From Mesorhizobium qingshengii (lineage in GTDB: Bacteria > Pseudomonadota > Alphaproteobacteria > Rhizobiales > Rhizobiaceae), in NCBI RefSeq assembly GCF_027563465.1, contig NZ_JAPFQA010000007.1, positions 124,001 to 188,000 on the forward strand: a stretch of 64,000 nucleotides of DNA, written 5' to 3'. Of this stretch, positions 25,867-34,592 are shown one piece after another. Every line of letters begins with the position of its first letter. Within the stretch, counting starts at the first letter, position 1. The notes beneath the pieces are model-generated. The model made no database searches. It saw nothing but the letters and a program-made list of their open reading frames with translations, and had not been told where the DNA came from. The position numbers and the translations under genes are program-made.

Positions 25867-26397
25867 TTACGGGGATGGCGTGCCGATACGCTTCCAGTAG
25901 ATCAGCGTACCGGTCAGCCCGCCATGCGGCTTGAAGGCATAGTCCGGTATTTCGCCGGCCAGCGTGAAACCGAGTTTTTCGTAGAGGCCTGAAGCGCCCT
26001 CCTCCGTCGCAGTGTCCAGAACCAGCAGCGTGCGGCCCTTCTCAACGGCAACCCTTTCGGCAGCGCGCATCAGGTGCGTTCCCACGCCCCTGCCCCGATG
26101 ATCGACGCGCGTCATCAGCTTGGCGATCTCGGCCCGGTGCGGCTCGTTGGGCGGGCAGTCGAGCAGCAGGGTCACGGTGCCGACCAGAACCTCGCCGTCC
26201 CAGGCGCCAAGCACCGCTCTTTCGCCTCTTGCCGCCGCAGCCAGCGACTTCTCCCAGAACGCGCTTGCCGCTTCTGGCGCCAGCGGATGCATGAAGCTCA
26301 CCGAACCCCCGGCAGCAACCGTTTCGATCAGCAGACCAGCCAGCCTGTCCCGCGTTTCCATCGTCGGGGTCAGGGCTCTGATTTCGAGGAAACTCAT
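25867..26397 (-). CDS. GNAT-family N-acetyltransferase
   Basis: 176 residues with the GNAT fold: beta4 and the acetyl-CoA loop appear as KLMTRVDHRGRGVGTHLMRAAE (Q/R-x-x-G-x-G/A form RGRGVG), then TLLVLDTATEEGASGLYEKLGF. It acetylates an amine, possibly a small toxic compound or an antibiotic; substrate unknown. ATG 26397 fits the fold start. It is the last gene of a three-gene run after the XRE-cupin regulator and a small protein, with 50 bp between. Confidence 0.85.
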   Translation of the reverse strand: MSFLEIRALTPTMETRDRLAGLLIETVAAGGSVSFMHPLAPEAASAFWEKSLAAAARGERAVLGAWDGEVLVGTVTLLLDCPPNEPHRAEIAKLMTRVDHRGRGVGTHLMRAAERVAVEKGRTLLVLDTATEEGASGLYEKLGFTLAGEIPDYAFKPHGGLTGTLIYWKRIGTPSP

Positions 26398-26447
26398 CCG
26401 TGCGTCCTGTAATTGTGGTGAAATGGGTCGTTGCGGATTCACCGCCG

Positions 26448-26756
26448 TCAATCGAGATGGCGCGCGCGGCGTCGCTTGCGTGCCGCCTTGATCGCGGCAA
26501 TGCGTTCGGTGTCTTCTTCCCGGAGATGCCGCCCCCGCTCCAGAATCTCGAGCGTGTACTCCTCATAGGTCAGGCCCAGCCGTTCGGCCTTGTCCATGCG
26601 CAGCAGCATGACCTCGCGGCTCGGCGCCTTCCACGCCTTGGCGTGGGCCGCCTGCCAGGCAAGGAAGATGTAGGGGTCACCCTTGCCCCATGGCGGCCCC
26701 TTGTACTCATCAAGAGGCGGCCCCCCATTGTGGGAGCGCTTTGGTCGTCTCGCCAT
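26448..26756 (-). CDS. small conserved basic protein, function unknown
   Basis: 102 residues, basic at both ends (ARRPKRS at the start and AARKRRRARHL at the end), with a proline/glycine-rich NGGPPLDEYKGPPWGKGD and a helix-rich middle (AWKAPSREVMLLRMDKAERLGLTYEEYTLEILERG). The GGPPL-DEY segment is often seen in small rhizobial proteins of unknown role. It starts 4 bp after the XRE-cupin gene, so they are co-transcribed and probably coupled. Nucleic-acid binding is possible from charge only. Confidence 0.65.
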   Translation of the reverse strand: MARRPKRSHNGGPPLDEYKGPPWGKGDPYIFLAWQAAHAKAWKAPSREVMLLRMDKAERLGLTYEEYTLEILERGRHLREEDTERIAAIKAARKRRRARHLD

Positions 26757-26760
26757 GATG

Positions 26761-27324
26761 TCAGCCCCTGACCAGCGCGACGAGATAGTCGGCGCCCGGT
26801 CCCAAGGCATGGAAGGTGCAGTCCGCCGGCGCACCAAGCGCCAGGCAGTCGCCGGGCTCAAGCCTGTGCACCACATCGCCTTCGACGAATTCGAGCCGCC
26901 CTGAGATCAGCCATATCTGTTGCTTGATGAAGGCATAGGACGCGGCGGGAAAACTGACCTTGGCGCCCGCCGGCAGTTGCACCCTGATCAGTTCGAGCGG
27001 CATGTCGCAAGATGGCGAGAGATGCCGCCTGACATAACCGGGATCGGGATCGCGCCACACCGGTTGATCGCTCTCGCGCAGCAACCCGCCGCCCTGCAAT
27101 TCGGCGCGCGCGATGAGGGTCGACAGCGTCATGCCGAACGCCGACGCGATCCGCACCAGAAGGGCCGCCGTCGGGCTGGTCTTGCCGCGCTCGATCGTGC
27201 TCAGCATCGCTTTCGACACGCCAGACCGCTCCGCCAGCTCGGCCAGCGACCAGTCCCGAATGATCCTCTCGGCGTGAATCCTTCTGCCGATGGTCGAGGA
27301 AATATCGTTCGCTATATCATCCAT
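26761..27324 (-). CDS. XRE-family regulator with C-terminal cupin
   Basis: 187 residues. An HTH-XRE domain near 15-65 (RIIRDWSLAELAERSGVSK then STIERGKTSPTAALLVRIA) is followed by a cupin small-molecule domain (PAGAKVSFPAASY to LEPGDCLALGAPADCTFHA). Such regulators control uptake or catabolic operons and answer to a ligand in the cupin. ATG 27324 begins the expected N-terminus and lies inside a 9-bp inverted repeat, so autorepression is likely. It heads an operon with a small basic protein and an acetyltransferase. Confidence 0.9.
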   Translation of the reverse strand: MDDIANDISSTIGRRIHAERIIRDWSLAELAERSGVSKAMLSTIERGKTSPTAALLVRIASAFGMTLSTLIARAELQGGGLLRESDQPVWRDPDPGYVRRHLSPSCDMPLELIRVQLPAGAKVSFPAASYAFIKQQIWLISGRLEFVEGDVVHRLEPGDCLALGAPADCTFHALGPGADYLVALVRG

Positions 27325-27341
27325 GCGTCCATTATAGCGAA
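27308..27341. promoter_or_regulatory. inverted repeat overlapping the XRE-cupin start codon
   Basis: TTCGCTATA (27308-27316) and TATAGCGAA (27333-27341) are perfect 9-bp arms with a 16-bp spacer that contains the start codon. The arms are 25 bp apart, so a dimer bound here would block transcription or initiation. TATAGCGAA-like arms are usual for cupin-XRE operators; here it most likely mediates autorepression. Confidence 0.65.
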
Positions 27342-27478
27342 ATACCGGGATTGGAGAAGAGCCGTCTCGCGACAATTTGCACGAACCGCTTAATCCTCTC
27401 TACACCATCCGACCTCATCCCGCTTTAACCCCATTCCTGTAGGGTCGACGCTCCAGGGAAATTGGGATTGGCCTGTCC

Positions 27479-29311
27479 ATGTTTGTCGAACGCGAAGCTC
27501 CCGGCGGAGAACCGACATCGCAGGAGCGCCGTAATGCAGAGCAGAACGACAGGCGCGTCCTGGGCAATGTCGTGCAATGCGACGGCGCGCGCGCCACCAT
27601 CAGCGCCTACGCCGACGATATCGACGGCGCGGTGACCGGCCTGTGGACGGTCGGCAAGATGATTTCCATCAATCTCGGATCCACGCGAACCGTCGGCCTG
27701 GTCTACGGGATCGGCAAGTCGGATCGCGCCTGGAGCAACGAGGGCCAGAACCCGATCGAAGTCAGCATAGAGCTGATCGGCGAAGTCCGTGACGGAGCTG
27801 ACCCAAGCGCCAAGCCGATCTTCGATCGCGGCATCACCACCTATCCGCATATCGGTGCCATCGCCCACCGCATCCGCACCCGTGACCTGCAGGCGGTCTA
27901 TGATCTCGCCGGGCGTCATTCCATCACCATCGGCACGCTCTCGCAGGACGAGTCGATCGCTGCCAACATCGCCATCGACGATACGCTGGCGCGCCACTTC
28001 GCCATTGTCGGCACCACCGGCGTCGGCAAATCCACCGCCGTCTCGTTGCTGCTGCGCAAGTCGATCGCGGCGCGGCCCGACCTGCGCATCCTGATCCTCG
28101 ATCCGCACAACGAGTTCGCGGCGTCGCTGCCCGAATATTGCGTCAGGGTCGATTCCAAGACGCTCGATCTTCCGTTCTGGATGTTCCGGCTGGAGGAATT
28201 CGCCGAGGTGCTGTTCCGCGGGCGTGAGACCGTGCCGGAAGAAATCGACGCCTTGCGCGACCTCATCCCGGCCGCCAAGAATCTGTACCGCAATCCGAAT
28301 TCGGGCACCTATCTGCGGCGCGGCAGCGATGCGCTGACCGCCGACACGCCGGTCCCTTACCGCATCGCCGACCTCATCAAGCAGATCGACGAGCGCATGG
28401 GCCTGCTCGAAAGCAAGAACGATCGCCCGACGCTCAAATCGTTGAAGACACGCATCGAATCGGCGGCGGCCGATCCGCGTTACCGTTTCATGTTCAACTC
28501 GCGCCTGATCGAGGACACCATCCACGAGACGATCGGCAACATCTTCCGCGTGCCGCATCACGGCCGCCCGGTGACCTGCTTCGAGATGGCCGGCATGCCG
28601 TCCGAAGTGGTCAATTCCGTCTGTTCGGTTCTGGCGCGCCTGGCCTTCGATCTCGCTTTGTGGAGCGAGGGCAAGCTGCAGCTTCTGTTGCTGTGCGAAG
28701 AAGCGCATCGCTATATGCCGGCCGACGCCCGCCTCGGCTTCGCGCCGACAAGGCACGCGCTGTCGCGCATCGCCAAGGAAGGCCGCAAGTATGGCTGCTA
28801 TCTCGGCGTCGTCACCCAGCGCCCGGGAGAGCTCGATCCGACCATTCTGTCGCAATGCTCGACCTTCTTTGCCATGCGGCTTGCCAACGAGCAGGACCAG
28901 GCGATCATCCGCTCGGCGATTGCCGACTCCTCGGCATCGACACTTGCCTTCCTGTCGTCCATGGGGCAGCGCGAAGCCATTGCCTTTGGTGAAGGCGTAG
29001 CGACGACCATGCGACTGAAGTTCGAAAAACTGCCTGCGGAATTGATCCCGGGCACGACCAAGCGCGAAGACGCCAAATCGTCGAAAGTCGGCGATGATGT
29101 CGATCTGGTGGCGATCGTCGAGCGGCTGCGCAACGTGCCGAAACCGCAGCAGCAGGCGATGGCCTTCGCCGAAGTCGTCGACTCGGGCCGCCAGGCCGGC
29201 GACCCCGACTACCGCAAGCCGCCGGCCACCCGCGTGCAATCGGACGACGATTTCGACATGCGCTATGGTCTCAAGCCAGCGACTTTCGGCCTGCGCCCCC
29301 AGAACGATTGA
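27479..29311 (+). CDS. HerA-like bipolar helicase/ATPase
   Basis: 610 residues of the FtsK/HerA superfamily. An N-terminal HAS-barrel-like region (about 28-150) precedes Walker A GTTGVGKST (178-186), a Walker B-like LLLLCEEAHRYMP and a conserved GVVTQRPGELD sensor/arginine segment. HerA proteins form hexamers that pump or unwind DNA, often with the nuclease NurA or in defence systems with SIR2 or DUF4297. No such partner lies beside it here, so it is the stand-alone bacterial type with unknown biological role. Base composition matches the surroundings. Confidence 0.88.
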   Translation: MFVEREAPGGEPTSQERRNAEQNDRRVLGNVVQCDGARATISAYADDIDGAVTGLWTVGKMISINLGSTRTVGLVYGIGKSDRAWSNEGQNPIEVSIELIGEVRDGADPSAKPIFDRGITTYPHIGAIAHRIRTRDLQAVYDLAGRHSITIGTLSQDESIAANIAIDDTLARHFAIVGTTGVGKSTAVSLLLRKSIAARPDLRILILDPHNEFAASLPEYCVRVDSKTLDLPFWMFRLEEFAEVLFRGRETVPEEIDALRDLIPAAKNLYRNPNSGTYLRRGSDALTADTPVPYRIADLIKQIDERMGLLESKNDRPTLKSLKTRIESAAADPRYRFMFNSRLIEDTIHETIGNIFRVPHHGRPVTCFEMAGMPSEVVNSVCSVLARLAFDLALWSEGKLQLLLLCEEAHRYMPADARLGFAPTRHALSRIAKEGRKYGCYLGVVTQRPGELDPTILSQCSTFFAMRLANEQDQAIIRSAIADSSASTLAFLSSMGQREAIAFGEGVATTMRLKFEKLPAELIPGTTKREDAKSSKVGDDVDLVAIVERLRNVPKPQQQAMAFAEVVDSGRQAGDPDYRKPPATRVQSDDDFDMRYGLKPATFGLRPQND

Positions 29312-29446
29312 ACCGGCAGGGTACGTCGTTCTACCGACCGATTGAGAAGCCGCATCAAGTTTCCATTGAGTCTGCCTCGTTGGCCAGCCTGGTAAATCCC
29401 GTCGGGGAATTCGTCAGGCTGAGCCGGATGGTGCTGTTTTCGAGAA

Positions 29447-29482
29447 CCGGAGCGGAGCGGACAGTCAGTCCGTGAGCACCGG
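29447..29482. repeat. imperfect hairpin of a dispersed-repeat look, 3' of herA
   Basis: CCGGAGCGGAGCGGAC and GTCCGTGAGCACCGG can pair imperfectly around AGTCA, inside the 224-bp gap between convergent herA and the GGDEF gene. The surrounding phrase (GAGAACCGGAGCG ... GAGCACCGGAAGCG) looks like a short rhizobial intergenic repeat. I recall it only as a general impression, so this needs a search. Confidence 0.35.
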
Positions 29483-29535
29483 AAGCGGAGAAGACGGCGG
29501 CAGACGGCCTGCCTCACGAATTCAGCGATGGGATT

Positions 29536-30327
29536 TCAGGCGCAGACGCGGTTGCGGCCTTGCCTCTTCGCCTCATAGAGCTGGCGGTCGGCGCGGCGGT
29601 AAAACTCCTCCGCTGTCTCCTTGCGGTCCCAGACGGCAAGCCCAACGCTGGTGGTGATCTTGAGGCGGACATTGCCGGAGAGCACCGACATGTTGGCGAT
29701 CGCCTTGCGGATGCGCTCGGCAAACTTGCCCAGAAGTGCGGCGTCCATGTTGGGCGTGACCACGGCGAATTCCTCGCCGCCCAACCGCGCCACCACGTCG
29801 TGATAGCGCGTCATGTCCTTGAGGCAATTGGCGACGGCCTTGAGCACCTCGTCGCCGACATCGTGGCCATGGGTGTCGTTGACCTGCTTGAAATGGTCGA
29901 GGTCGAGAATCATCAGCCCGACGGGCTTTTCGATGCGCCTGAACTCCTCGAGATATTCCTTCAGCGCATCGTCGAAATAGCGCCGGTTCTGCATGCCGGT
30001 CAGACCATCGGTCAGGGCGGCGTGCTCCAGCGTTTCCGAACGGGCGCTGAGCGAAACCGTCATGGCGCGCAGCTTGCCTTCTTCCGTCGCCTGTTTGCGG
30101 ATCAGCGGATAGATGAAGAAGATGCCGAAAAACAACGCCGTGGCCAAAAGCACGCCAGTCGCGAACAAGAGCTTGTTGAGGTAGATGATCTTCTCTTGGC
30201 CGGAAGCCGTATGCAGCTCGGTGGCGAAGGATTGCAGAAGCCCATAGGCATGCAGCGTCACCAGACCGGCGGCCAGGATCACAAAAATAAAGACGAAAAA
30301 TGCTGATTCCGCCTTGTGGAAACGCAT
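29536..30327 (-). CDS. membrane-bound GGDEF diguanylate cyclase
   Basis: 263 residues: two membrane segments (about 9-29 and 53-75) enclosing a short periplasmic loop, then a GGDEF domain. The active site is GGEEF (183-187) and the inhibitory I-site RxxD (RYHD, 174-177) is five residues upstream, so the enzyme is probably active and feedback-inhibited by cyclic di-GMP. It turns two GTP into c-di-GMP at the inner membrane, affecting motility and attachment. The start at 30327 has GGGGAG upstream. It lacks a recognisable sensor domain beyond the short periplasmic loop. Confidence 0.92.
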   Translation of the reverse strand: MRFHKAESAFFVFIFVILAAGLVTLHAYGLLQSFATELHTASGQEKIIYLNKLLFATGVLLATALFFGIFFIYPLIRKQATEEGKLRAMTVSLSARSETLEHAALTDGLTGMQNRRYFDDALKEYLEEFRRIEKPVGLMILDLDHFKQVNDTHGHDVGDEVLKAVANCLKDMTRYHDVVARLGGEEFAVVTPNMDAALLGKFAERIRKAIANMSVLSGNVRLKITTSVGLAVWDRKETAEEFYRRADRQLYEAKRQGRNRVCA

Positions 30328-30432
30328 CTGCTCCCCGTTGGAAAAATGCCCACCGACCTTATGGCATGGTGGGCCTTACGGAGGGTTAATTCGGACAACC
30401 GCAACGGGAACCTTTCGTTGCAGGTCAACTTT

Positions 30433-31443
30433 TCAGGTTGTAGTGGAAACAAGCTGTCGGATCGTGGTTTCCAGATCGTCACCGGGACGTAATCTTTGCC
30501 ATTCCGGCCCCAGTTGATTCCTGAACCAGGTCGCCTGCCGCTTGGCATATTGCCGGGTCGCGATCTTGGCGAGCTCGATCGCCTCGGGAAAGCCGATCTT
30601 TCCTGCCATCGCCGCCTGTAGTTCGCGAACGCCGATCGCCTTCATCGCCGGCAAGTCTGGATTGAGGTTGAGCGCCACAAGTCGCTTGACCTCATCCAGC
30701 GCGCCCATGTCCAGCATCTTGTCGAAGCGCGCTTCGATGCGGCGGACCAAAGCTGCCCGGTCCGGCTCGATCACGAGGAAACGCGCGCTCTGCCTGTCGA
30801 TGAGCGGCCGGCCGCGTTGCGCTTGCCATTCCAGGATCGAGCGGCCCGACGCATCGAGCACCTCCAGCGCCCGCACGATGCGTTGGCTGTCGGTCGGCTT
30901 CAGCGTCATGGCGGCCGCCGAATCCTCGCGCAGCAGCAGGCTGTGCAGCTTGACGGCGCCCTGTTCCTTCAGTTCGTAGCGCCAGCGGTCACGGATCCGC
31001 TGTGGAATGTTGGGTATTTCTGAAATGCCCTCGGCAAGCGCGCGAAAGTAGAGCCCGGTGCCACCGACGAAAATCACTGGCCGCTCCAAGAGCGAGCCAT
31101 CACCCGGCCGTTCGAAGAACGTGCCATCCGGCCGCGCGGAGAGCGTGCCTTCGTCGATCAGCTTCATCACATCGCGCAGCCAGGCGCCGGTGGAATAGGC
31201 GGTGGCCGGGTGGACGTGCCCGTAGAGAAAATGCGGCGCGCGGGCCAGATCGGCTGCCCCTGGCCGGGCCGTCAGCACGTCGAGTACCGAATAGCCCTGC
31301 ATGGAATCGGTATTGACGATGACGCCGCCCTTGCGCTCGGCCAGATCGAGCGCGAAGGCCGACTTGCCGCTCGCGGTCGGCCCGGCTATCAGGATCGCGT
31401 TCTTCACGCGGCCCTCGCCCGCTTGTCCGTCGGAATGTTCCAT
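30433..31443 (-). CDS. miaA: tRNA dimethylallyltransferase MiaA
   Basis: About 336 residues. MiaA transfers a dimethylallyl group to N6 of A37 in tRNAs reading codons that start with U. Features: Walker A GPTASGKSA (21-29), NTDSMQGYSVLDV with the catalytic Asp/Ser/Gln loop, VGGTGLYFRAL and the C-terminal RQYAKRQATWFRNQ. I give ATG 31443, which overlaps the start of serB on the other strand (CATG); GTG 31407 with GAGGG upstream is a good alternative and would remove the overlap. A longer open frame reaches far into serB and is not real. Confidence 0.9.
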   Translation of the reverse strand: MEHSDGQAGEGRVKNAILIAGPTASGKSAFALDLAERKGGVIVNTDSMQGYSVLDVLTARPGAADLARAPHFLYGHVHPATAYSTGAWLRDVMKLIDEGTLSARPDGTFFERPGDGSLLERPVIFVGGTGLYFRALAEGISEIPNIPQRIRDRWRYELKEQGAVKLHSLLLREDSAAAMTLKPTDSQRIVRALEVLDASGRSILEWQAQRGRPLIDRQSARFLVIEPDRAALVRRIEARFDKMLDMGALDEVKRLVALNLNPDLPAMKAIGVRELQAAMAGKIGFPEAIELAKIATRQYAKRQATWFRNQLGPEWQRLRPGDDLETTIRQLVSTTT

Positions 31444-32329
31444 GCCGCTCGTCGCCACGCTTGTTTCCCGTCCCGCCGACCACGCTCTGTCGCTGTCGCT
31501 TGCGAATATGGCGTCGCGGTCGGTCGGCGCAAGCGCTGTTGTCTGGCTGGCCGAAGGGATTGCCTGCGATCTTGCCCTGCCGAGCCAGGCCGACGCCGCC
31601 GATGCGACAGCCGCCTTGCGCGCCTCGCTTGCCGGCGAACCGGTCGACGTGATCGTCCAGCAGGCTGAAACGCGCCGCAAGAAGATCCTCATCGCCGACA
31701 TGGATTCAACCATGATCGACCAGGAATGCATCGACGAACTGGCCGACGAGATCGGCGTCAAGGATCGCGTTGCCATCATTACTGCGCGTTCGATGAACGG
31801 CGAGATCGCTTTCGAACCGGCCCTGCGCGAGCGGGTGGCGCTGCTGAAAGGTCTCGACGCCGCCGTGGTCGACCGCATCGTCGCCAATCGCCTGACTTTG
31901 GCCTCTGGCGGCCGCGCCTTGGTTCAGACCATGCGGGCCAATGGCGCCTGCACGGCGCTTGTGTCCGGCGGGTTCGAGGTCTTCACCACACGCATCGCGG
32001 CCATGCTTGGCTTCCAGGAGAACCGCGCCAACCGCCTGCTCGAGCAGGACGGCCGCTTCACCGGGCTGGTCGGCGAACCTATCCTCGGCCGCGCCGCCAA
32101 GGCCGACGCGCTGATCGAAATTTCGGCGCGCCTTGGCCTGACGCCCGCCGACGCCATCGCGGTCGGCGACGGCGCCAATGATCTCGACATGATCCGCCTG
32201 GCCGGGACGGGCGTCGCGCTTCATGCCAAGCCGACCGTGGCGGCGCAGGCAAAGGTTCGCATCGACCATGGCGACCTGACCGCGTTGCTCTATTTGCAGG
32301 GCTACAGGCAGGAAGAGTTCGCGCAATGA
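31442..32329 (+). CDS. serB: phosphoserine phosphatase SerB
   Basis: 295 residues, HAD superfamily. The nucleophile motif is DMDST (Asp86, Asp88) in IADMDSTMIDQECIDELA, motif II LVSGGFEVFT, and motif IV VGDGANDLDMI. An ACT-like N-terminal part fills residues 1-75. It hydrolyses phosphoserine to serine, the last step of serine synthesis. ATG 31442 has GGAA before it. It is divergent from miaA and directly followed by an acetyltransferase with which it overlaps by 4 bp. Confidence 0.95.
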   Translation: MPLVATLVSRPADHALSLSLANMASRSVGASAVVWLAEGIACDLALPSQADAADATAALRASLAGEPVDVIVQQAETRRKKILIADMDSTMIDQECIDELADEIGVKDRVAIITARSMNGEIAFEPALRERVALLKGLDAAVVDRIVANRLTLASGGRALVQTMRANGACTALVSGGFEVFTTRIAAMLGFQENRANRLLEQDGRFTGLVGEPILGRAAKADALIEISARLGLTPADAIAVGDGANDLDMIRLAGTGVALHAKPTVAAQAKVRIDHGDLTALLYLQGYRQEEFAQ

Positions 32330-32904
32330 AACCAATGCGTACCGGGCGCCTTGTCCTGCGCAACTGGCAGGATCGCGACCGCGAGCTGTTCCACCGGATC
32401 AATTCCGATGAACGGGTCATGGAGTTCTTCCCGTTCCGCCGCGACCGCGTCCAGGCGGATGCCAAGATGGACGAGTTGCGAGGCGTGATCGACCGCGACG
32501 GCTTCGGCTTTGCGGCGGCCGAGGTCGCCGCAACCGGCCAGTGCATCGGCTTTGTCGGCATCACGCGAACCGACCATCTGCCGTTCCTGCCGGCCGGCAC
32601 CGTCGAGATCGGCTGGCGGCTGGCGCCCGAATTCTGGGGCAAGGGCTATGTCACCGAAGCCTCGGAAGCCTGGCTGGCCTTCGGCTTTGAAACACTCGGC
32701 CTTGGCGAGATCGTCTCCTTTGCCGTCGAGAACAACCGGCGCTCCACTGCCGTCATGGAACGCCTCGGCATGACCGCCGACCCATCGGCGGACTTCGATC
32801 ATCCCGGCATTCCAGACAGCCACGCCGCGCTCAAGCGGCACGTCTTCTATAGGCTCGGGCGCGCTGACTGGCAGCAACAGACACAGAAAAGGGCGGCTCG
32901 CTAG
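32326..32904 (+). CDS. GNAT-family acetyltransferase (RimJ/RimL type)
   Basis: 192 residues. It begins TGRLVLRNWQDRDRELFHRI, typical of the RimJ/RimL group, with ATG overlapping the serB stop (ATGA), then WRLAPEFWGKGYVTEASEAWLAFGF where the GKGY acetyl-CoA loop lies. The group acetylates N-termini of ribosomal proteins or small amines. The target here is unknown. Translational coupling with serB suggests only co-expression. A terminator hairpin overlaps its 3' end. Confidence 0.9.
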   Translation: MKPMRTGRLVLRNWQDRDRELFHRINSDERVMEFFPFRRDRVQADAKMDELRGVIDRDGFGFAAAEVAATGQCIGFVGITRTDHLPFLPAGTVEIGWRLAPEFWGKGYVTEASEAWLAFGFETLGLGEIVSFAVENNRRSTAVMERLGMTADPSADFDHPGIPDSHAALKRHVFYRLGRADWQQQTQKRAAR

Positions 32905-32910
32905 CCGCCC
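32891..32910. terminator. bidirectional terminator hairpin
   Basis: GGGCGGCT-CGCT-AGCCGCCC, an 8-bp perfect stem overlapping the stop codon of the acetyltransferase (+). It is flanked by AAAA on the left and GTCTTCCTT on the right, so it can end both this operon and degP, which converges on it (its stop is at 32951). Confidence 0.75.
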
Positions 32911-32950
32911 GTCTTCCTTCAGATCATAGTGTCGCCGGATTTTCCGGACG

Positions 32951-34468
32951 TCAGTCCATCCGGATCGTCACGAACCTCAACTCGCCGGTCTTGGACGCCA
33001 GCATCAAGAGCGCGTTCTTGCGGCCCTGCTCCTTCAGTGCGCCGATCCGGTCCATGACGTCCTTGGGCGTGGCGACCGATTCCTGCGCGATCTCCGTGAT
33101 CACCTCGCCGGGCTGAATGCCGCGTTCGGCGGCGGCCGAGTCCTTGGTGACGTCGGTGATGACGACGCCGGAAACATCGGCGGCGATGCTGAACTTCTTG
33201 CGTGTCTCGTCGTTGAGTTCGCCGACGGTCATGCCGAGCACCGAAGCGGTCGAAACGGCCGGAGCCTTGTCACCCTTGTTCTGGTCGGTGTTGCCACCCT
33301 CTTCGCCGCTGGCGAGCTTCTCGCCATCCTCGAGCCGGCCGAGCGTCACCTTTACCGTCTGTTCGACGCCCTTGCGCACGATCAGCACATCGACCGCCTT
33401 GCCGACCGGGCTTTCGGCGACGACACGCGGCAGGTCGCGCATTTCATGGATGTCCTTGCCATCGAACTTGAGGATGACGTCGCCCGCCTGGATGGTGCCA
33501 TTGTCGACAGGACCGCCCTTGATGACGCCGGCGACCAGCGCGCCCTTGGCGGTCGCCATGCCGAGGCTCTCGGCGATATCGTCCGTCACCGGCTGGATGC
33601 GCACGCCGAGCCAGCCGCGCCGCGTCTCGCCGAACTGGCGCAACTGGTCGACGACGCCCGAGGCAAGCTGCGAGGGAATGGAGAAGCCGATGCCGATCGA
33701 GCCGCCGGACGGTGAAATGATCGCGGTGTTGATGCCGATGACCTCGCCTGAGCTGTTGAACAGCGGACCACCGGAATTGCCGCGGTTGATCGCGGCATCA
33801 GTCTGGATGAAATCGTCATAGGGGCCGGAATTGATGTCGCGATTGCGGGCCGAGACGATGCCGACCGTCACCGTGCCGCCGAGGCCGAATGGATTGCCGA
33901 TCGCCATCACCCAGTCGCCGACGCGCATCTTGGTGGAATCGCCGAACTTCACCGCCGTCAGCTTGTGACCCTTCGGATCGACCTTCAGCACGGCAACGTC
34001 GGTCTTGGTGTCGGTGCCGACAAGCGTTGCCTTCAGCGTCACGCCGTCCGAGAAATTGACCTCGATGTCGTCGGCGTCGGCGATGACGTGGTTGTTGGTG
34101 ACGACGATGCCTTGCTCGGCGTCGATGACGAAGCCAGATCCCAGCGACTGCACCTTCTGCGCGCCATTGTCCTTGTTGCCACCACGGTTCTTGAAGAAAT
34201 CGTCGAAGAAATCCTGGAAGGGCGAGCCCTCTGGTAACTGCGGCATCGGCACCGCGCCCGGACCTTCCGTGCCCTTGACCGTCTGCGAGGTCGAGATGTT
34301 GACCACTGCGCCAAGCAGGCCTTCCGCCAGATCGGCGACCGAAGCTGGCCCGTCAGCAGCAATTGTCGGCGTCACGAAGGACGGGACAGCGGCGGCGCCG
34401 ACAAGAAGCGCCGCGGCGCCGGCGATGAACGTCCGCCGAGCCACGCGCAAAAGGGTATTGGATGTCAT
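32951..34468 (-). CDS. degP: DegP/Do-type periplasmic serine protease
   Basis: 505 residues: a signal peptide (RRTFIAGAAALLVGAAAVPSF, Tat-like RR but more probably Sec), a trypsin-like domain with His127 (TNNHVI), Asp157 (KTDVAVL) and Ser232 (GNSGGPLF), and two PDZ domains. It degrades or refolds misfolded proteins of the periplasm. ATG 34468 has GGGAGG seven bases upstream and comes before the signal peptide; the longer frame is unlikely. It follows DUF2065 and hflC, a common rhizobial order. Confidence 0.95.
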   Translation of the reverse strand: MTSNTLLRVARRTFIAGAAALLVGAAAVPSFVTPTIAADGPASVADLAEGLLGAVVNISTSQTVKGTEGPGAVPMPQLPEGSPFQDFFDDFFKNRGGNKDNGAQKVQSLGSGFVIDAEQGIVVTNNHVIADADDIEVNFSDGVTLKATLVGTDTKTDVAVLKVDPKGHKLTAVKFGDSTKMRVGDWVMAIGNPFGLGGTVTVGIVSARNRDINSGPYDDFIQTDAAINRGNSGGPLFNSSGEVIGINTAIISPSGGSIGIGFSIPSQLASGVVDQLRQFGETRRGWLGVRIQPVTDDIAESLGMATAKGALVAGVIKGGPVDNGTIQAGDVILKFDGKDIHEMRDLPRVVAESPVGKAVDVLIVRKGVEQTVKVTLGRLEDGEKLASGEEGGNTDQNKGDKAPAVSTASVLGMTVGELNDETRKKFSIAADVSGVVITDVTKDSAAAERGIQPGEVITEIAQESVATPKDVMDRIGALKEQGRKNALLMLASKTGELRFVTIRMD

Positions 34469-34592
34469 CGAGAAGCCTCCCGGTATGTCTGAAAGAGAAA
34501 CGCGCTTCGACGAAAACGCCGCGTCGCGCCATGTTGGCAAAAAATACGGCACGTTTGCGGCTATGACCATCGGCAGAGGATAAATCATCCGT

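Noticed and set aside
30433..31887. 484-residue version of miaA
   Set aside because: The N-terminal 150 residues are the antisense of serB. MiaA normally starts about 12 to 20 residues before GPTASGKS.
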